Notes under the pieces: model-generated | Seen by the model: only the letters and a program-made list of their open reading frames with translations | Database searches by the model: none | What the model was told of the DNA's origin: nothing | Assembly (NCBI RefSeq): GCF_002155965.1 | Contig: NZ_MUMH01000013.1 | Span: forward strand, 1 to 64,000 | Direction of reading: 5' to 3' | Length of the DNA stretch: 64,000 nucleotides | Source: Allokutzneria sp. NRRL B-24872 | Lineage (GTDB): Bacteria > Actinomycetota > Actinomycetes > Mycobacteriales > Pseudonocardiaceae | Shown here: positions 47,569 to 55,523 of the stretch, one piece after another | How positions within the stretch are numbered: position 1 is the stretch's first letter | Layout of the letters: the number at the start of each line of letters is the position of its first letter | Translations under genes and position numbers: made by a program

Positions 47569-47588
47569 CTCCGCGATCGGGACGAGCG

Positions 47589-49067
47589 CTACTCCGCGCC
47601 GCGCATCATGAGGCGGATCTTCGGAGCGCTGACCCACAGCAGCACCGCGAGCACGACGGCCGCCCCGGCGAACATGCCGAAGTACACCGCGTCCGGAATG
47701 TTGCCGTACAAGGGAACCAGCTGCGCCGCGATGCCCTGGCCCGCCGCGATCGACAGGAACCACAGCGCCATCATCTGCGACACGAACGCCTTCGGCGCGG
47801 CCTTCGAGGTGACCGAGAGACCGATCGGGGACAGCAGCAGCTCACCGATGGTCTGCACCGCGTAGACCGCGAGCAGCCACAGCGGGCTGACCAGGCCACC
47901 CGCGCTGGTCGCGTCGGCGAGCACGATGACGCCGAAGGAGGCGCCGATCAGCACCAGGGCGATGGCGAACTTGCGCGCGGTGGAGGGCTGGCGCTGGCCC
48001 ATCTTCATCCACACCGCGGCGATCAGCGGGGCGAAGAGCAGGATGAAGACGGGGTTGACCGACTGGAACCACGACGCCGGGAACTCCATGCCCAGCACGG
48101 TGTTCTGCACCTTGTCGCTGGCGTAGAGGTTGAGCACGTTCGCGGCCTGCTCGAAGATCAGGAAGAACATCACCGAGGCCAGGAACAGCGGGATGTAGCC
48201 CTTGACCCGGGAGCGCTCGTCGTCGTCGAGCAGCGGGCTGCGCAGCATCACCGCGAAGTAGCCGACGGGCAGCAGGATCGACATCAGGCTGATGCCGTCG
48301 ATGACCAGCGGCAGGTCCAGCAAGCCCATCGACAGCAGCACGACGATCACCAGCACGAACGCGGCCAGCCCCGCGCCGATGCGGCCGAGGACCTTGCCGC
48401 GCTCGTCGGCGGTCAGCGGGTTCACCGGCACGGCGGTGGCCGCGCCGAGGTTGCCCCTGCCGAGGACGTACTGGATCAGGCCGAGCGCCATGCCGACGGC
48501 GGCCGCGCCGAAGCCGAGGTGGAAGTCGATCTGCTGACCGAGCCAGCCGGAGATGGTGATCCCGGCGAAGCTGCCCAGGTTCACGCCCATGTAGAAGATC
48601 GTGAAACCGGCGTCCCTGCGGGCGTCGTGCTCGGGGTAGAGACCGCCGACCAGGGTGGAGATGTTCGGCTTGAGCAGGCTCGTTCCGAGGATGACCAGCG
48701 CCAGCCCGGCGAAGATCGTGGTGCTGCCGCCTGGAACGGCCATGCAGATGTGGCCGGCCATGATCAGAACGCCGCCGTAGAGCACCGAGCGCTGCCCGCC
48801 GAGCAGCCGGTCGGCGATCCAGCCACCGGCCAGCGCCGACATGTAGATCGCCGCGCCGTAGGCGCTGACCAGCGAGGACGCCAGCCCCTTCTCCATGCCC
48901 AGACCGCCCTGGGCGACCGAGGCGGTCAGGAAGAAGATCAGCAGGACCCGCATCCCGTAGTAGGAGAAGCGCTCCCACATCTCGGTGAAGAACAGGGTGG
49001 CCAACCCCCACGGGTGGCCGAAGAAGCCCCGCTGCTGTGCTGGCTTCGTGGATTCCGTGGCCGTCAC
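47589..49067 (-). CDS. POT/PTR2 family peptide transporter
   Basis: A 492-residue proton-coupled oligopeptide transporter with about 14 helices. The family signature TEMWERFSYYGMR (ExxERFxYY) lies in helix 1, followed by FTIFYMGVNLGSFAG. It imports di- and tripeptides. GTG start at 49067 with GGAGG 10 bases upstream. Divergent from the LacI-type regulator at 49311, which is a plausible controller. Confidence 0.94.
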   Translation of the reverse strand: MTATESTKPAQQRGFFGHPWGLATLFFTEMWERFSYYGMRVLLIFFLTASVAQGGLGMEKGLASSLVSAYGAAIYMSALAGGWIADRLLGGQRSVLYGGVLIMAGHICMAVPGGSTTIFAGLALVILGTSLLKPNISTLVGGLYPEHDARRDAGFTIFYMGVNLGSFAGITISGWLGQQIDFHLGFGAAAVGMALGLIQYVLGRGNLGAATAVPVNPLTADERGKVLGRIGAGLAAFVLVIVVLLSMGLLDLPLVIDGISLMSILLPVGYFAVMLRSPLLDDDERSRVKGYIPLFLASVMFFLIFEQAANVLNLYASDKVQNTVLGMEFPASWFQSVNPVFILLFAPLIAAVWMKMGQRQPSTARKFAIALVLIGASFGVIVLADATSAGGLVSPLWLLAVYAVQTIGELLLSPIGLSVTSKAAPKAFVSQMMALWFLSIAAGQGIAAQLVPLYGNIPDAVYFGMFAGAAVVLAVLLWVSAPKIRLMMRGAE

Positions 49068-49197
49068 GATCGACGTCCTCCCTCTGGCGTTGTCGCCCCG
49101 AGGGCACGCCAGCACCACGCCAACGGCCCCGGTGCCGTTGTCTGGACCATAGCGAGCGCGGCCCCGATTTCGTCGAGAGCCGGAAGTACTCAAATGT

Positions 49198-49221
49198 GTG
49201 TGACGTGAGACAACTTCACAC
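49198..49221. promoter_or_regulatory. Inverted repeat in the divergent POT-LacI region
   Basis: GTGTGA (49198-49203) and TCACAC (49216-49221) form an inverted repeat with a 12-base spacer, in the 243-base region between the divergent genes. It could be an operator for either promoter; the spacing does not fit a CRP site. Confidence 0.35.
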
Positions 49222-49310
49222 CTGCTTTCTCCGGGGACGCGCGGCGCCGGAAGCTCCGCCCCGCCGGGCAGACCGTTACGCTGCCCCGTTGACCGGTACG
49301 GAGGTGACGG

Positions 49311-50339
49311 GTGGCGCATCATCAGGTGACGCTGGCCGAGGTGGCCAAGCACGCGAAGGTGTCCCTGGCGACGGCGTCGAGGGTGCTCAACGGCAGCACG
49401 CGCCAGGTCAGCGCTGAGCTGCGGGAGCGGGTGCTTGCCACGGCGCGCGAGCTGGGCTACCTGCCCAATGCCTCGGCGCAGGCGTTGGCGCGCAACACCA
49501 GTTCGCTGGTCGGCCTGGTCGTGCACGACATCGCCGACCCCTACTTCTCCTCCATCGCCGCCGGGGTGACCCGGGTCGCCGAGGAGGCCGGGCTGATCGT
49601 GGTGCTGGGCACCACCTCCCGCGAGCCGGAGCGCGAGCTGGCGCTGCTGTCCACCTTGCGCGCGCACCGGGCGCGGGCCGTGGTGCTGGTCGGCACCAGG
49701 ACCACCGACGACTCCGCGACGCAGCGGCTCGCCGAGGAGATCACGGCGTTCCAGGCCCAGGGCGGCCGCGTGGCGTGCGTCTCCCAGGCGCACCTGCCCG
49801 CCGACACCGTGGTCCCCGCGAACGCCCTCGGCGCGCACGACCTGGCCGCCAGCCTCGCCGCGCAGGGCCACCGCGAGTTCGCCGTCCTCGCCGGACCGGA
49901 GAAGCTGCTCGCCGCGCGCGACCGGCTGGACGGCTTCCGCGCGGGACTGGCAGAGCACGGCCTCGAGCTGGCCGCGCACAACGTCGTGCACGGCGCTTTC
50001 ACCCGCGACGGCGGGCACGTGGCCATGCACGAGCTGCTTGAGCGCGGAACCGGCGCGAAGTGCGTGTTCGCGGTGAACGACGTGATGGCGGTCGGAGCGC
50101 TGGCGGCCGTGCGCGAGCGCGGACTGCGCTCCCCCGAGGACATCGCGGTCGCGGGCTTCGACGACATCCCGACGCTGAGCGATCTCGTGCCGCCGCTGAC
50201 CACCGTGCGGCTGCCACTGGAGGAGATCGGCGAGCGGGCGGCCCGCCTGGCACTGGAGGGCGAGGCACCCTCGGCGCCGCGCACGGTCGAGATCGGCGCC
50301 GAGGTCGTGCTGCGCAAGAGCACCGCAGTTCTCGGCTGA
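49311..50339 (+). CDS. LacI-family transcriptional regulator
   Basis: A 342-residue LacI/GalR protein: helix-turn-helix (VTLAEVAKHAKVSLATASRVLNG), hinge helix with NASAQALARNTS, and a sugar-binding-protein-like effector domain (FAVNDVMAVGALAAVRERG, VAGFDDIPTLSDLVPPLTTVR). GTG start at 49311 behind GGAGG. It probably regulates the divergent peptide transporter, itself, or a distant sugar gene; the AAGCGCTT-type site at 43590 is a candidate target class. Confidence 0.92.
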   Translation: MAHHQVTLAEVAKHAKVSLATASRVLNGSTRQVSAELRERVLATARELGYLPNASAQALARNTSSLVGLVVHDIADPYFSSIAAGVTRVAEEAGLIVVLGTTSREPERELALLSTLRAHRARAVVLVGTRTTDDSATQRLAEEITAFQAQGGRVACVSQAHLPADTVVPANALGAHDLAASLAAQGHREFAVLAGPEKLLAARDRLDGFRAGLAEHGLELAAHNVVHGAFTRDGGHVAMHELLERGTGAKCVFAVNDVMAVGALAAVRERGLRSPEDIAVAGFDDIPTLSDLVPPLTTVRLPLEEIGERAARLALEGEAPSAPRTVEIGAEVVLRKSTAVLG

Positions 50340-50366
50340 GCCGCGACAGCTGCCCTGAAGAGCACT

Positions 50367-50372
50367 TACACT
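50367..50372 (+). promoter_or_regulatory. -10 candidate for the CBS transporter operon
   Basis: TACACT fits the TAnnnT pattern and lies about 180 bases before the first transporter gene, giving a leader that includes the small ORF and hairpins described below. Confidence 0.35.
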
Positions 50373-50410
50373 GGTCAGCAACCCGTTCAACCAAGGGAGT
50401 GACTACCTCC

Positions 50411-50551
50411 GTGCCCGATCCGCAGTCCCAGCGGATGCTCGAACAACCCAGCGGTTCCTCGGAACCGTGCGGCGAGCCCTGTAGTACTGAGCCGGGGGAA
50501 AGCCCCGGCTGTCATCTGTACCCGGCCTCCTCCCTGCGGGGCAGCTCATGA
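50411..50551 (+). CDS. Possible 46-residue leader peptide
   Basis: GTG at 50411, with AGGGAGTGA about 10 bases upstream, opens a 46-codon frame rich in Ser, Pro, Gly and Cys (EPCGEPCSTEPGESPGC). Its TGA overlaps the ATG of the first CBS transporter (ATGA), the arrangement expected for translational coupling. The frame also runs through three hairpins. Coding status is uncertain. Confidence 0.35.
   Translation: MPDPQSQRMLEQPSGSSEPCGEPCSTEPGESPGCHLYPASSLRGSS
50418..50510 (+). promoter_or_regulatory. Structured 5' leader of the CBS transporter operon
   Basis: Three successive hairpins: ATCCGC/GCGGAT (50418-50436), CGGTTC/GAACCG with a four-base loop (50452-50467), and AGCCGGGG/CCCCGGCT with a GAAAG loop (50490-50510). 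Together they suggest a cis-acting RNA controlling the two downstream transporter genes. I could not match it to the M-box or Mn riboswitch consensus. Confidence 0.45.
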
Positions 50552-51918
50552 ACGACGTGCTGTTCAGCCTGATCGGCCTCGCCGTCGTGGTCCTGCTCAC
50601 CCTCGGCACCGCGGTCTTCGTCGCCGCCGAGTTCTCCCTCACCGCGCTGGAGCGCAGCCAGGTGGACAGCCACGTCCACCTCGTGAAGGACCGCAGGGCG
50701 CACACCGTGCAGAAGGCCCACCGCACGCTGTCCTTCCAGCTCTCCGGCGCGCAGCTGGGGATCACGATCACCACGCTGGTCACCGGCTACCTCGCCGAGC
50801 CCGCGCTCGCCGTGCTGATCACCCCCGGCCTGGTCGGCCTCGGCCTCGGTGAGTCCGCCGCCGCGGGGATCTCACTGGCGATCGCGCTGCTGGCGGCGAC
50901 CTCGCTGTCGATGATCTTCGGCGAGCTGGTGCCGAAGAACCTGGCCATCGCCCGCCCGCTGGGCACCGCCCGGATGGTCGCCGGGTTGCAGGCCGGGTTC
51001 TCCTCGGCCTTCCGCTGGCTGATCACCGCGCTCAACGGCTCGGCGAACTGGATCGTCCGGCGCTTCGGCGTCGAGCCCGCCGAGGAGCTGCGCTCCGCCC
51101 GCTCCCCGCACGAGCTGGGCTCGCTGGTCCGCTCCAGCGCCGCCGGCGGCACCATCGACCAGGGCACCGCGACGCTGCTGGACCGCTCGCTGCGCTTCGG
51201 CGAGCGCAACGCGGAGGAGCTGATGACCCCGCGCGTGCGGGTGGAGGCCCTGCGCGCGGACGCGACCGTGCTCGACCTGGTCGAGGTGGCACGGCGGACG
51301 GGCTTCTCGCGTTTCCCCGTGCACACCGGTGACCTGGACGAGATCCAGGGCGTTGTGCACGTGAAGCAGGCGTTCGGCGTCCCCCGCGAGGAGCGCGCCA
51401 CCACCAGGGTCGTCGCGCTGTGCCGCCCGGTGCCGACGGTGCCGGAGACGTTGGAGGGCGACGCGCTGCTGGACCGCCTGCGCGGCTCGGGCCTGCAGAC
51501 CGCCGTCGTCGTCGACGAGTACGGCGGCACCGCGGGCCTGGTCACGCTGGAGGACCTGGTCGAGGAGATCGTCGGCGACGTCCGCGACGAGCACGACCGC
51601 AACGAGATCGCGCCGGTGCGCCCGCTCGGCAAGCTCAGCTGGGTGGTCTCCGGACTGCTTCGGCTGGACGAGGTCGACGAGGCGACCGGCCTGCGCGTGC
51701 CCGACGACGAGTACTACGAGACGATCGCGGGCTTCGTGCTCTACCGGCTCGGCCGCATCCCGTCGGTCAACGACGAGGTGCGCTACGACGGCTGGCGGCT
51801 GACCGTGCTGCGGATGGACCGGCACCGCATCGCCGAACTGCGCGTGTCCAAGGTCCCCGAGCCCGAGTCCACTGTGGACACCGCGGGCACCGCGCAGCAG
51901 AAGGAGGCGGCCCGATGA
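50548..51918 (+). CDS. CNNM/CBS-domain transporter (hemolysin-C family), first
   Basis: A 456-residue protein with an N-terminal DUF21 (CNNM) membrane domain (AEFSLTALERS, FQLSGAQLGITITTLVTGYL, FGELVPKNLAIARP), two CBS domains (ELMTPRVRVEAL; VDEYGGTAGLVTLEDLVEEIVGD), and a C-terminal CorC_HlyC domain. CNNM proteins move or sense Mg2+ and related cations. It overlaps the second transporter by 4 bases. The acidic tail contains one TCCACWGTGGA copy. Confidence 0.93.
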   Translation: MNDVLFSLIGLAVVVLLTLGTAVFVAAEFSLTALERSQVDSHVHLVKDRRAHTVQKAHRTLSFQLSGAQLGITITTLVTGYLAEPALAVLITPGLVGLGLGESAAAGISLAIALLAATSLSMIFGELVPKNLAIARPLGTARMVAGLQAGFSSAFRWLITALNGSANWIVRRFGVEPAEELRSARSPHELGSLVRSSAAGGTIDQGTATLLDRSLRFGERNAEELMTPRVRVEALRADATVLDLVEVARRTGFSRFPVHTGDLDEIQGVVHVKQAFGVPREERATTRVVALCRPVPTVPETLEGDALLDRLRGSGLQTAVVVDEYGGTAGLVTLEDLVEEIVGDVRDEHDRNEIAPVRPLGKLSWVVSGLLRLDEVDEATGLRVPDDEYYETIAGFVLYRLGRIPSVNDEVRYDGWRLTVLRMDRHRIAELRVSKVPEPESTVDTAGTAQQKEAAR

Positions 51919-52955
51919 ACAACTCCCTGGCCGTCACCATCTCGCTGTTGTTGCTGCTGGCCAACGCTTTCTTCGTGGCCGCGGAGTTCTCCCTGATCAG
52001 CGCGCGGCGCGATCGCCTCGAAGCTCTGGCGGAACAGGGCGTGGCCGGGGCGCGCACCGTGATCAAGGCCTCCGAGCAGGTCTCGCTGATGCTGGCGGGC
52101 GCGCAGCTGGGCATCACGATCTGCTCGCTGGTGCTCGGCAACCTCGGCAAGCCCGCCGTCGCCGACCAGCTGGAGTCGCTGCTCGGCCCGCTCGGCGTGC
52201 CGCAGGCGGTGCTGGACCCGCTCGCGTTCGTGCTGGCGATGGCGATCGTGGTGGTGCTGCACATCGTCCTCGGCGAGATGGTGCCGAAGAACATCGCGAT
52301 CGCCGGGCCCGAGCGCTCGGCGATCCTGCTCGTGCCGCTGCACGTCGCGTTCGTCCGGCTGGTGAACCCGCTGATCCAGCTGTTCAACGTGGCGGCCAAC
52401 GGGACGCTGCGGCTGATGAAGGTGGAGCCCAAGGACGAGCTGGACACCGCCTACACCTCCGACGAGCTCTCCGCGCTGATCGCGGAGTCCCGCAGGGAGG
52501 GCCTGCTCGACGCCTCCGAGCACCGCAGGCTGGCCAAGACGCTCTCCTCCACCGACCGCGCCGTCGCCGACGTGCTGGTGCCGATGGACCGGCTCACCAC
52601 GCTGCCGGAGAACCCGTCCGTGGGTGACGTGGAGCGCGCGGTGACGAGCACCGGGTACTCGCGCTTCCCGGTCCGCGCCGCCGACGGCTCGATGCGCGGC
52701 TACCTGCACGTGAAGGACGTGCTGGACCAGGTGGGCGCGACCCCCGAGACGCCGGTCCCGGCCGGTCGGGTGCGCGGCCTGCCCGCGATCCCCGCCGACG
52801 CCGGCCTGGACGAGGCCCTGGCGGCCCTGCGGCGCGCGCAGAGCCACCTGGCCACGGCCGTCTCCTCCACCGGGGAGGTGCTGGGCATCGTCGCGATGGA
52901 GGACCTGGTCGAGGAGTACGTGGGCACCGTCCGCGACGCCACCCACGTCGGCTAG
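51915..52955 (+). CDS. CNNM/CBS-domain transporter, second
   Basis: A 346-residue paralogue of the preceding protein with the DUF21 membrane domain (AEFSLISARRDRLE, LAGAQLGITICSLVLGNL, GEMVPKNIAIAGP) and two CBS domains (DVLVPMDRLTTLP; GIVAMEDLVEEYVGTV), but without the C-terminal CorC_HlyC domain. The ATGA overlap and the paralogy suggest a two-subunit cation transporter, one subunit having lost its C-terminal domain. Confidence 0.93.
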   Translation: MNNSLAVTISLLLLLANAFFVAAEFSLISARRDRLEALAEQGVAGARTVIKASEQVSLMLAGAQLGITICSLVLGNLGKPAVADQLESLLGPLGVPQAVLDPLAFVLAMAIVVVLHIVLGEMVPKNIAIAGPERSAILLVPLHVAFVRLVNPLIQLFNVAANGTLRLMKVEPKDELDTAYTSDELSALIAESRREGLLDASEHRRLAKTLSSTDRAVADVLVPMDRLTTLPENPSVGDVERAVTSTGYSRFPVRAADGSMRGYLHVKDVLDQVGATPETPVPAGRVRGLPAIPADAGLDEALAALRRAQSHLATAVSSTGEVLGIVAMEDLVEEYVGTVRDATHVG

Positions 52956-52969
52956 CCGCCCGCCCTTAC

Positions 52970-53022
52970 GCCCTGAATGACTCATTGAGGTACTTGAGCG
53001 CCCTCACTGAGTCATTCAGGGC
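52970..53022. terminator. Long palindromic terminator/repeat
   Basis: A perfect 15-bp stem, GCCCTGAATGACTCA (52970-52984) with its complement (53008-53022), extends inward by five more pairs after one mismatch; CTTTG follows on the plus strand. It lies between the transporter operon and the convergent small protein. The length suggests a repeated palindrome as well as a terminator. Confidence 0.7.
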
Positions 53023-53112
53023 TTTGACGACGGCTGAGACGACCGCGGTGGCGTGGCGCGGGCACAGAAAAACGCCCCACACCAGCGGGTGCCGGGGCGT
53101 TTCGGGGAGTGG

Positions 53113-53394
53113 CTAGAGGAGGCGGGGGCGGGCGGTCTTGAGTTCGCCGTGCAGCGACTTCGCCGCCTGCCAGCACTTGTCGCAGGTGGGGAAGGCGATC
53201 CACTCCGACTCCGAGGCGGCGCGGACCCGGACGGGCTGCGCGCACAGCGACTGCCCCTGCTCGCCGAGCTCGTAGTCGGCGTGCGCGCCGGGGATCGCGT
53301 GCCGCGCGCCCTCCTCGGGCTGCCAGAAGAAGATCTGCGGGTCCAGTCGGCCCGGGTTCCTGGTGCCGCGACCGGGGTTCGGGGGCTTGGTCAT
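53113..53394 (-). CDS. Small protein with CxxC motif
   Basis: A 93-residue basic protein with CDKC near residue 71 and a further cysteine (LCAQP) near residue 51, perhaps a minimal zinc site. It starts 7 bases after the amidase stop and is probably co-transcribed with it. Actinobacterial proteins of this type are annotated only as hypothetical or zinc-finger-like; I assign no function. Confidence 0.65.
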   Translation of the reverse strand: MTKPPNPGRGTRNPGRLDPQIFFWQPEEGARHAIPGAHADYELGEQGQSLCAQPVRVRAASESEWIAFPTCDKCWQAAKSLHGELKTARPRLL

Positions 53395-53401
53395 CGTCGT
53401 C

Positions 53402-54943
53402 TCACGCTCTCGCCGTGCTCGGAATCCGTTGTGGCGCGGGGAAGCCCCCCATGGCCACCTCGTGCGCCCGCGCCACGCGCAGGCAGAGGTCGTCGCGTAA
53501 TCGGGGGCCGACGATCATCATGCTGACCGGCAGGCCGTCGACCAGCCCCACGGGCACCGCCGTCGCCGGGTGCCCGCTCGCGTCGAGCGGGGCCACGTTG
53601 TTCACCATGCCCAGCGCGGCACCCACGTACTCCGCGCGCGAGGAGTCCTTGCCTGGCAAGGGGTTCGCCACGTGCGGCACGGTCGGCAGCACCAGGACGT
53701 CCACTTCGGACAGTGCGGCGTCGTAGCCCGCGATCAGCTCCGGAACCAGGTTGCGCGCCATGGCGTAGTGCGCGCCGTGGTAGCGGCCCAGGGTGTAGGC
53801 GCCGTTGAGGGTGACCAGCTTGACGGTCTCGGAGAAGGAGTCCGCGTGCTCGGCCCGCCCGGCGCCGAAGTGCGCGACCAGCTCCGGGTCCATCGGGCCG
53901 GGCACCCCTCGCGCGAGGCCGTTGCCGTCGATCATCTGCCAGGCGATGCCATCGGTGGCGATCACCTTCCAGACGTCGAAACCCTTGATGTGCCAGGGAA
54001 CGCTGATCTCGCGAACGTCAGCGCCGAGCCGGTGGGCCGCGGCGCGCACGGCCTCGTCCACCCGGGGGTCGGACAGCCCCGGCAGGCCGAAACCCTCGGT
54101 CAGCACACCGATCCGCAGGCCCGCGACGCCGGAGTCGAGGTCGGCGAGGTAGTCGACGGGCTCCGCGCCGGGGCCCTGCCTGGGGTCGAGGCCGTCCGGC
54201 CCGGCCAGCACGCCGAGCAGCGTCGCCACGTCGGTGACCGTCGCCGCCATGGGGCCGAGGTGGTCCAGCGTGTTCTCCATCGGGAAGGCGCCGGTGCACG
54301 GGACCAGGCCGTGGGTGGGCTTGTGCCCGACGATTCCGCTGAACGCGGCGGGCACCCGCAGCGAGCCGCCCTGGTCCCCGCCGAGCGCGAGGTCCGCCTC
54401 GCCAGTGGCGACCAGCACGGCGGGACCGGAGGAGGAGCCGCCGGCGGAGCGCTCGGGGTCCCACGGGTTGCGCACGGGCCCGTCGGCTCCGGTGTGGCTG
54501 CCCGCGGAGTAGCCGAGGTCCTCGCAGGTGCCCTTGCCGATGATCCGCACCCCCGCGTCGAGCACCCTGGTGATCACGGTCGCGTCGGCGCGCGGCACGA
54601 ATCCCCGCAGTGCGCGGGAGCCGTTGGCCATCGGGACGCCGCCGACGGCGATGTTGTCCTTGACCACCAGGGTGCGTCCGGCCAGCGGGCCGTCCCGGTG
54701 CGTGCGCAGGTCGGTGCGCACGCACCAGGCGTTGAGCGGGTTCCCCTCCGGGGAGGGGACCGCGTGCTCCCGCCGGAGCGGTTCGGGGGCCCGCTCGGCG
54801 TGGAGCCGCTCGACCTCGGCGTAGGAGGCGAGGGTCGGTGCCATCAGATCGCGGAAGGACGCGAGCGCGTCGTCGTCGAGGGACAGGCCGTGGCGCTCCG
54901 CGATCTTCCTGAGCTCCGCGACGGACGGAGGGACTATGCCCAT
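53402..54943 (-). CDS. Amidase (amidase-signature family)
   Basis: A 513-residue serine amidase. The Ser-cisSer-Lys triad is visible: lysine in LVVKDN, cis-serine in AGGSSSGPA, nucleophile serine in GGDQGGSLRVPAAF. The N-terminal helix (about 1-60) is typical of bacterial amidases acting on aliphatic or aromatic amides. ATG at 54943 with AGAAGGGAA upstream. It is divergent from an ArsR regulator and an unusual amide-binding-protein fusion, which suggests an inducible amide-utilisation unit. Confidence 0.93.
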   Translation of the reverse strand: MGIVPPSVAELRKIAERHGLSLDDDALASFRDLMAPTLASYAEVERLHAERAPEPLRREHAVPSPEGNPLNAWCVRTDLRTHRDGPLAGRTLVVKDNIAVGGVPMANGSRALRGFVPRADATVITRVLDAGVRIIGKGTCEDLGYSAGSHTGADGPVRNPWDPERSAGGSSSGPAVLVATGEADLALGGDQGGSLRVPAAFSGIVGHKPTHGLVPCTGAFPMENTLDHLGPMAATVTDVATLLGVLAGPDGLDPRQGPGAEPVDYLADLDSGVAGLRIGVLTEGFGLPGLSDPRVDEAVRAAAHRLGADVREISVPWHIKGFDVWKVIATDGIAWQMIDGNGLARGVPGPMDPELVAHFGAGRAEHADSFSETVKLVTLNGAYTLGRYHGAHYAMARNLVPELIAGYDAALSEVDVLVLPTVPHVANPLPGKDSSRAEYVGAALGMVNNVAPLDASGHPATAVPVGLVDGLPVSMMIVGPRLRDDLCLRVARAHEVAMGGFPAPQRIPSTARA

Positions 54944-55096
54944 CGACGACGGTTCCCTTCTGCGCCAAGGTTCTTGTGCGGTGGTCCGTGCGGATTCCCA
55001 GACACCGCAAAGGGTATGGACGCCCCGAGGATCGTGTCAATGGATCTTGACCCGACTTCGGGCCGCCACGCCTGGACTTCGACCTTCCGAGGGACG

Positions 55097-55115
55097 GTTT
55101 GCCAGGGTGGCAAAC
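55097..55115. promoter_or_regulatory. Operator palindrome between amidase and ArsR
   Basis: GTTTGCCA (55097-55104) and TGGCAAAC (55108-55115) form a perfect 8-bp inverted repeat with a 3-base centre, about 50 bases before the ArsR start and 150 before the amidase start. Size and symmetry fit a winged-helix dimer site. Confidence 0.6.
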
Positions 55116-55163
55116 GCGGCGATACCCTGCCGATCTTCAACTTCGCGGGCGGCGGGCGGTTCG

Positions 55164-55523
55164 GTGAGCCAGATCTCGGGCAGTTCCTCCGGCGCGTTCG
55201 ACGCGCTGGCCGACGACACCCGCCGCGCCGTTCTGAGCCTTCTCTCCGAGCACGGCGAACTGACCGTCTCCGATCTCGCGTCGCGGTTCGACCACATCGG
55301 CCGCACGGCGGTCTCCATGCAGCTCAAGGTTCTGCGCGACGCGGGCATGGTCCAGGAGCGGCGCGCGGGCAAGTACCGCTACTACTCCCTGCGGGTCGAG
55401 CCGATGAACGAGGTGCTCAGCTTCCTCAGCTCGCTCTACGGCGCCTCGCTGGACTCCTTGGCCGCTGTCGCCGAACAGCGCTCCGCCGAGGTCGAAGGGA
55501 CGCGGTGGGGAACCTCGTCCTGA
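55164..55523 (+). CDS. ArsR-family transcriptional regulator
   Basis: A 119-residue winged-helix protein (ALADDTRRAVLSLLSEHGELTVSDLASRF, then VSMQLKVLRDAGMVQERRAGKYRYYSL) of the ArsR branch often paired with SRPBCC/AHSA1 proteins, without the metal-binding ELCVCDL motif. GTG start at 55164. It overlaps the next gene by 19 bases and is divergent from the amidase. Confidence 0.88.
   Translation: MSQISGSSSGAFDALADDTRRAVLSLLSEHGELTVSDLASRFDHIGRTAVSMQLKVLRDAGMVQERRAGKYRYYSLRVEPMNEVLSFLSSLYGASLDSLAAVAEQRSAEVEGTRWGTSS

Noticed and set aside
49198-49221. CRP-like site in the POT-LacI intergenic region
   Set aside because: The TGTGA/TCACA halves are separated by 12 bases instead of 6, so it is kept only as an undefined inverted repeat.
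47589-50390. 933-codon frame covering the POT transporter and LacI region
   Set aside because: The N-terminal half is the antisense shadow of the LacI gene; the transporter starts at the GTG at 49067 with GGAGG upstream.
50340-50547. M-box or yybP-ykoY riboswitch before the CBS transporters
   Set aside because: The conserved core sequences of neither class are visible; the region is reported as an unclassified structured leader.
53570-55504. Long upstream in-frame extension of the SRPBCC fusion gene
   Set aside because: It runs antisense through the amidase gene and the divergent promoter region; the GTG at 55505 has a ribosome-binding site and starts the recognisable domain.
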